The notes beneath the pieces are model-generated. The model was not told the origin of the DNA and made no database searches. It was given only the letters and a program-made list of their open reading frames with translations. This document shows positions 41,623 to 42,524 of a stretch of DNA of 42,524 bases, in pieces (within the stretch, counting starts at the first letter, position 1; each line of letters begins with the position of its first letter). The position numbers and the translations under genes are program-made. This DNA is from SKUL01 sp964487545. Lineage in GTDB: Bacteria > Bacteroidota > Bacteroidia > Flavobacteriales_D > SKUL01. The DNA lies in NCBI GenBank assembly GCA_964487545.1, contig CAZARI010000027.1, positions 1 through 42,524 of the forward strand. Direction: 5' to 3'.

Positions 41623-42524
41623 TTATTTAATGATGACAAATCTACCTGTACCACGAAATTGATCTGAACTGACCATGATTATATATGAGCCACCTGGCAG
41701 TTGATTAATGGGTATAACAACTTGTGTGGAGTTTAAAACAATTCGTTGTTCAACTAAAACGCCTGATACATTGTAAATCTGTATCTGCAATTCTTCTCTT
41801 GTGATGTGTTCAGGCAATGCTACCGTGATGTGGAAATGGGCGGGGTTAGGATATACTTCCAATGAATTTTGTAATATCGTCTCATCCATCCCCACCGGGC
41901 TGGTAAGCAATCTTACCAACCCCCACTGGTCATATCCGTCATAGCGCGAGAACAAACCACCAACCAATAGCCCGCCATTTGGAAGGCGGACAATTCTTGA
42001 TACATTGGGTATATATAAATTAGAGGTACTTCCATCTTGCCAATCAACCGTGTCTGCCCCCTGGCGATTAAAGACTTCTTCTACTAAAGATCCATCTTCG
42101 TTTAACTTGGCAATTCCACCCCGTGGGTGCCCATCCACACTATGAAATCTTCCGCCGATAATAATGGTACCGTCTGGTTCAAATGCAATATCATTAATGG
42201 CTGATATTATACTTCCTCCATCAGTTTGATATGCTAATAGTTCTGGTTGAGTAAAGGTAGAATCAATGGATCCGTCGAGTAATAATCTGGATACAACAAA
42301 CTCTGGATACCAATCTGTGATATTTTTTTTGTGTCTAACGTAAACACGCCCTTGCTCATCAATAGTACCTGCTAAAGTGGTGCCATCGTCGCCAGGTAAT
42401 ATCCTAAGATTATAGGTGTAACTGCTAAACGGGGAAACAAAAGTAGTATCTACACTAAAGTCTTCATTTAATCTGGCTATTCCAGGTGTCAGAAAACCTT
42501 CTACATCGGTAAACCTGCCCACAA
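41623..42524 (-). CDS. Delta-60 repeat protein with T9SS type A sorting domain (partial, 5' end off the window)
   Basis: The gene runs off the right edge, so its N-terminus is missing; the visible 299 residues begin inside a repeat (GRFTDVEGFLTPGIARLNED). Delta-60-like beta-propeller repeats recur at about 115-150 (IIIGGRFHSVDGHPRGGIAK) and 185-212 (LLVGGLFSRYDGYDQWGLVR), with the typical GGxFxxxxG and LNxDGSxD patterns. The C-terminal ~80 residues form a T9SS type A sorting domain, with LEVYPNPAHFHITVALP, IYNVSGVLVEQ and LPGGSYIIMVSS. It is predicted to be a secreted or surface protein. No internal start codon should be taken as real. Confidence 0.88.
   Translation of the reverse strand, partial: VGRFTDVEGFLTPGIARLNEDFSVDTTFVSPFSSYTYNLRILPGDDGTTLAGTIDEQGRVYVRHKKNITDWYPEFVVSRLLLDGSIDSTFTQPELLAYQTDGGSIISAINDIAFEPDGTIIIGGRFHSVDGHPRGGIAKLNEDGSLVEEVFNRQGADTVDWQDGSTSNLYIPNVSRIVRLPNGGLLVGGLFSRYDGYDQWGLVRLLTSPVGMDETILQNSLEVYPNPAHFHITVALPEHITREELQIQIYNVSGVLVEQRIVLNSTQVVIPINQLPGGSYIIMVSSDQFRGTGRFVIIK
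41637..41644 (-). promoter_or_regulatory. Possible -7 box for the T9SS protein gene
   Basis: The minus strand reads TAGATTTG, fitting TAnnTTTG, 20 bases before the start at 41616, inside the 3' end of the preceding gene. No -33 TTG is seen, so this could be chance. Confidence 0.25.

Overview
The window looks like a chromosomal segment of a Bacteroidota bacterium, most likely Flavobacteriales/Cryomorphaceae-like. Four things point there: a complete alternative complex III (Act) operon joined to an A1-type cytochrome c oxidase; C-terminal type IX secretion (T9SS) sorting domains; several -7 boxes of the TAnnTTTG form used by the Bacteroidota primary sigma factor; and near-absence of Shine-Dalgarno sequences. 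No phage, integrase, transposase, CRISPR array, tRNA or rRNA was seen.

Layout. 1-651: non-coding DNA with a duplicated ~72-bp element and hairpins. 652-2753 (+): rpoN and a PAP2-like membrane protein, meeting galE (-) tail to tail. 3879-10713 (+): a DUF4301 protein, a large secreted MORN/YwqK-repeat protein split by a frameshift, and a secreted protein of unknown function with YD-like motifs. 10724-11062: a degenerate GTGGTTAA-type repeat tract. 11070-14722 (-): rfbD-rfbB-phosphohexomutase, for dTDP-rhamnose-type sugar supply. 14885-16617 (+): a zinc alcohol dehydrogenase and a small membrane protein, closed by a bidirectional terminator. 16749-28283 (-): one 11.5-kb respiratory operon, actABCDEF-ctaCD. 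28514-28942 (+): a SPOR-domain protein. 28973-33506 (-): rimP-nusA-infB with a strong promoter and an intrinsic-terminator-like hairpin in its leader. 33605-35200 (-): a second secreted MORN-repeat protein. 35301-36221 (+): a TIGR01777 epimerase-like protein. 36208-40470 (-): RND transporter-rfbA-polyprenyl synthase, with translational overlap. 40675-42524 (-): two T9SS cargo proteins, the second cut by the window edge.

How the genes fit together. ActABCDEF oxidises menaquinol and passes electrons through c-hemes to the CuA centre of CtaC and on to CtaD. RfbA, RfbB, RfbD, GalE and the phosphohexomutase supply nucleotide sugars for the cell surface, with rfbA in a different operon from rfbB/D. 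RimP, NusA and IF-2 form the classic transcription/translation operon. The most useful observations are the frameshift near 8167-8172, the possible attenuator and 16-codon leader frame ahead of rimP, a coiled-coil-like insertion in the CuA domain of CtaC, six CxxCH motifs in ActA, and Bacteroidota-type promoters that settle or question several start codons. No wholly new defence or mobile system was found.
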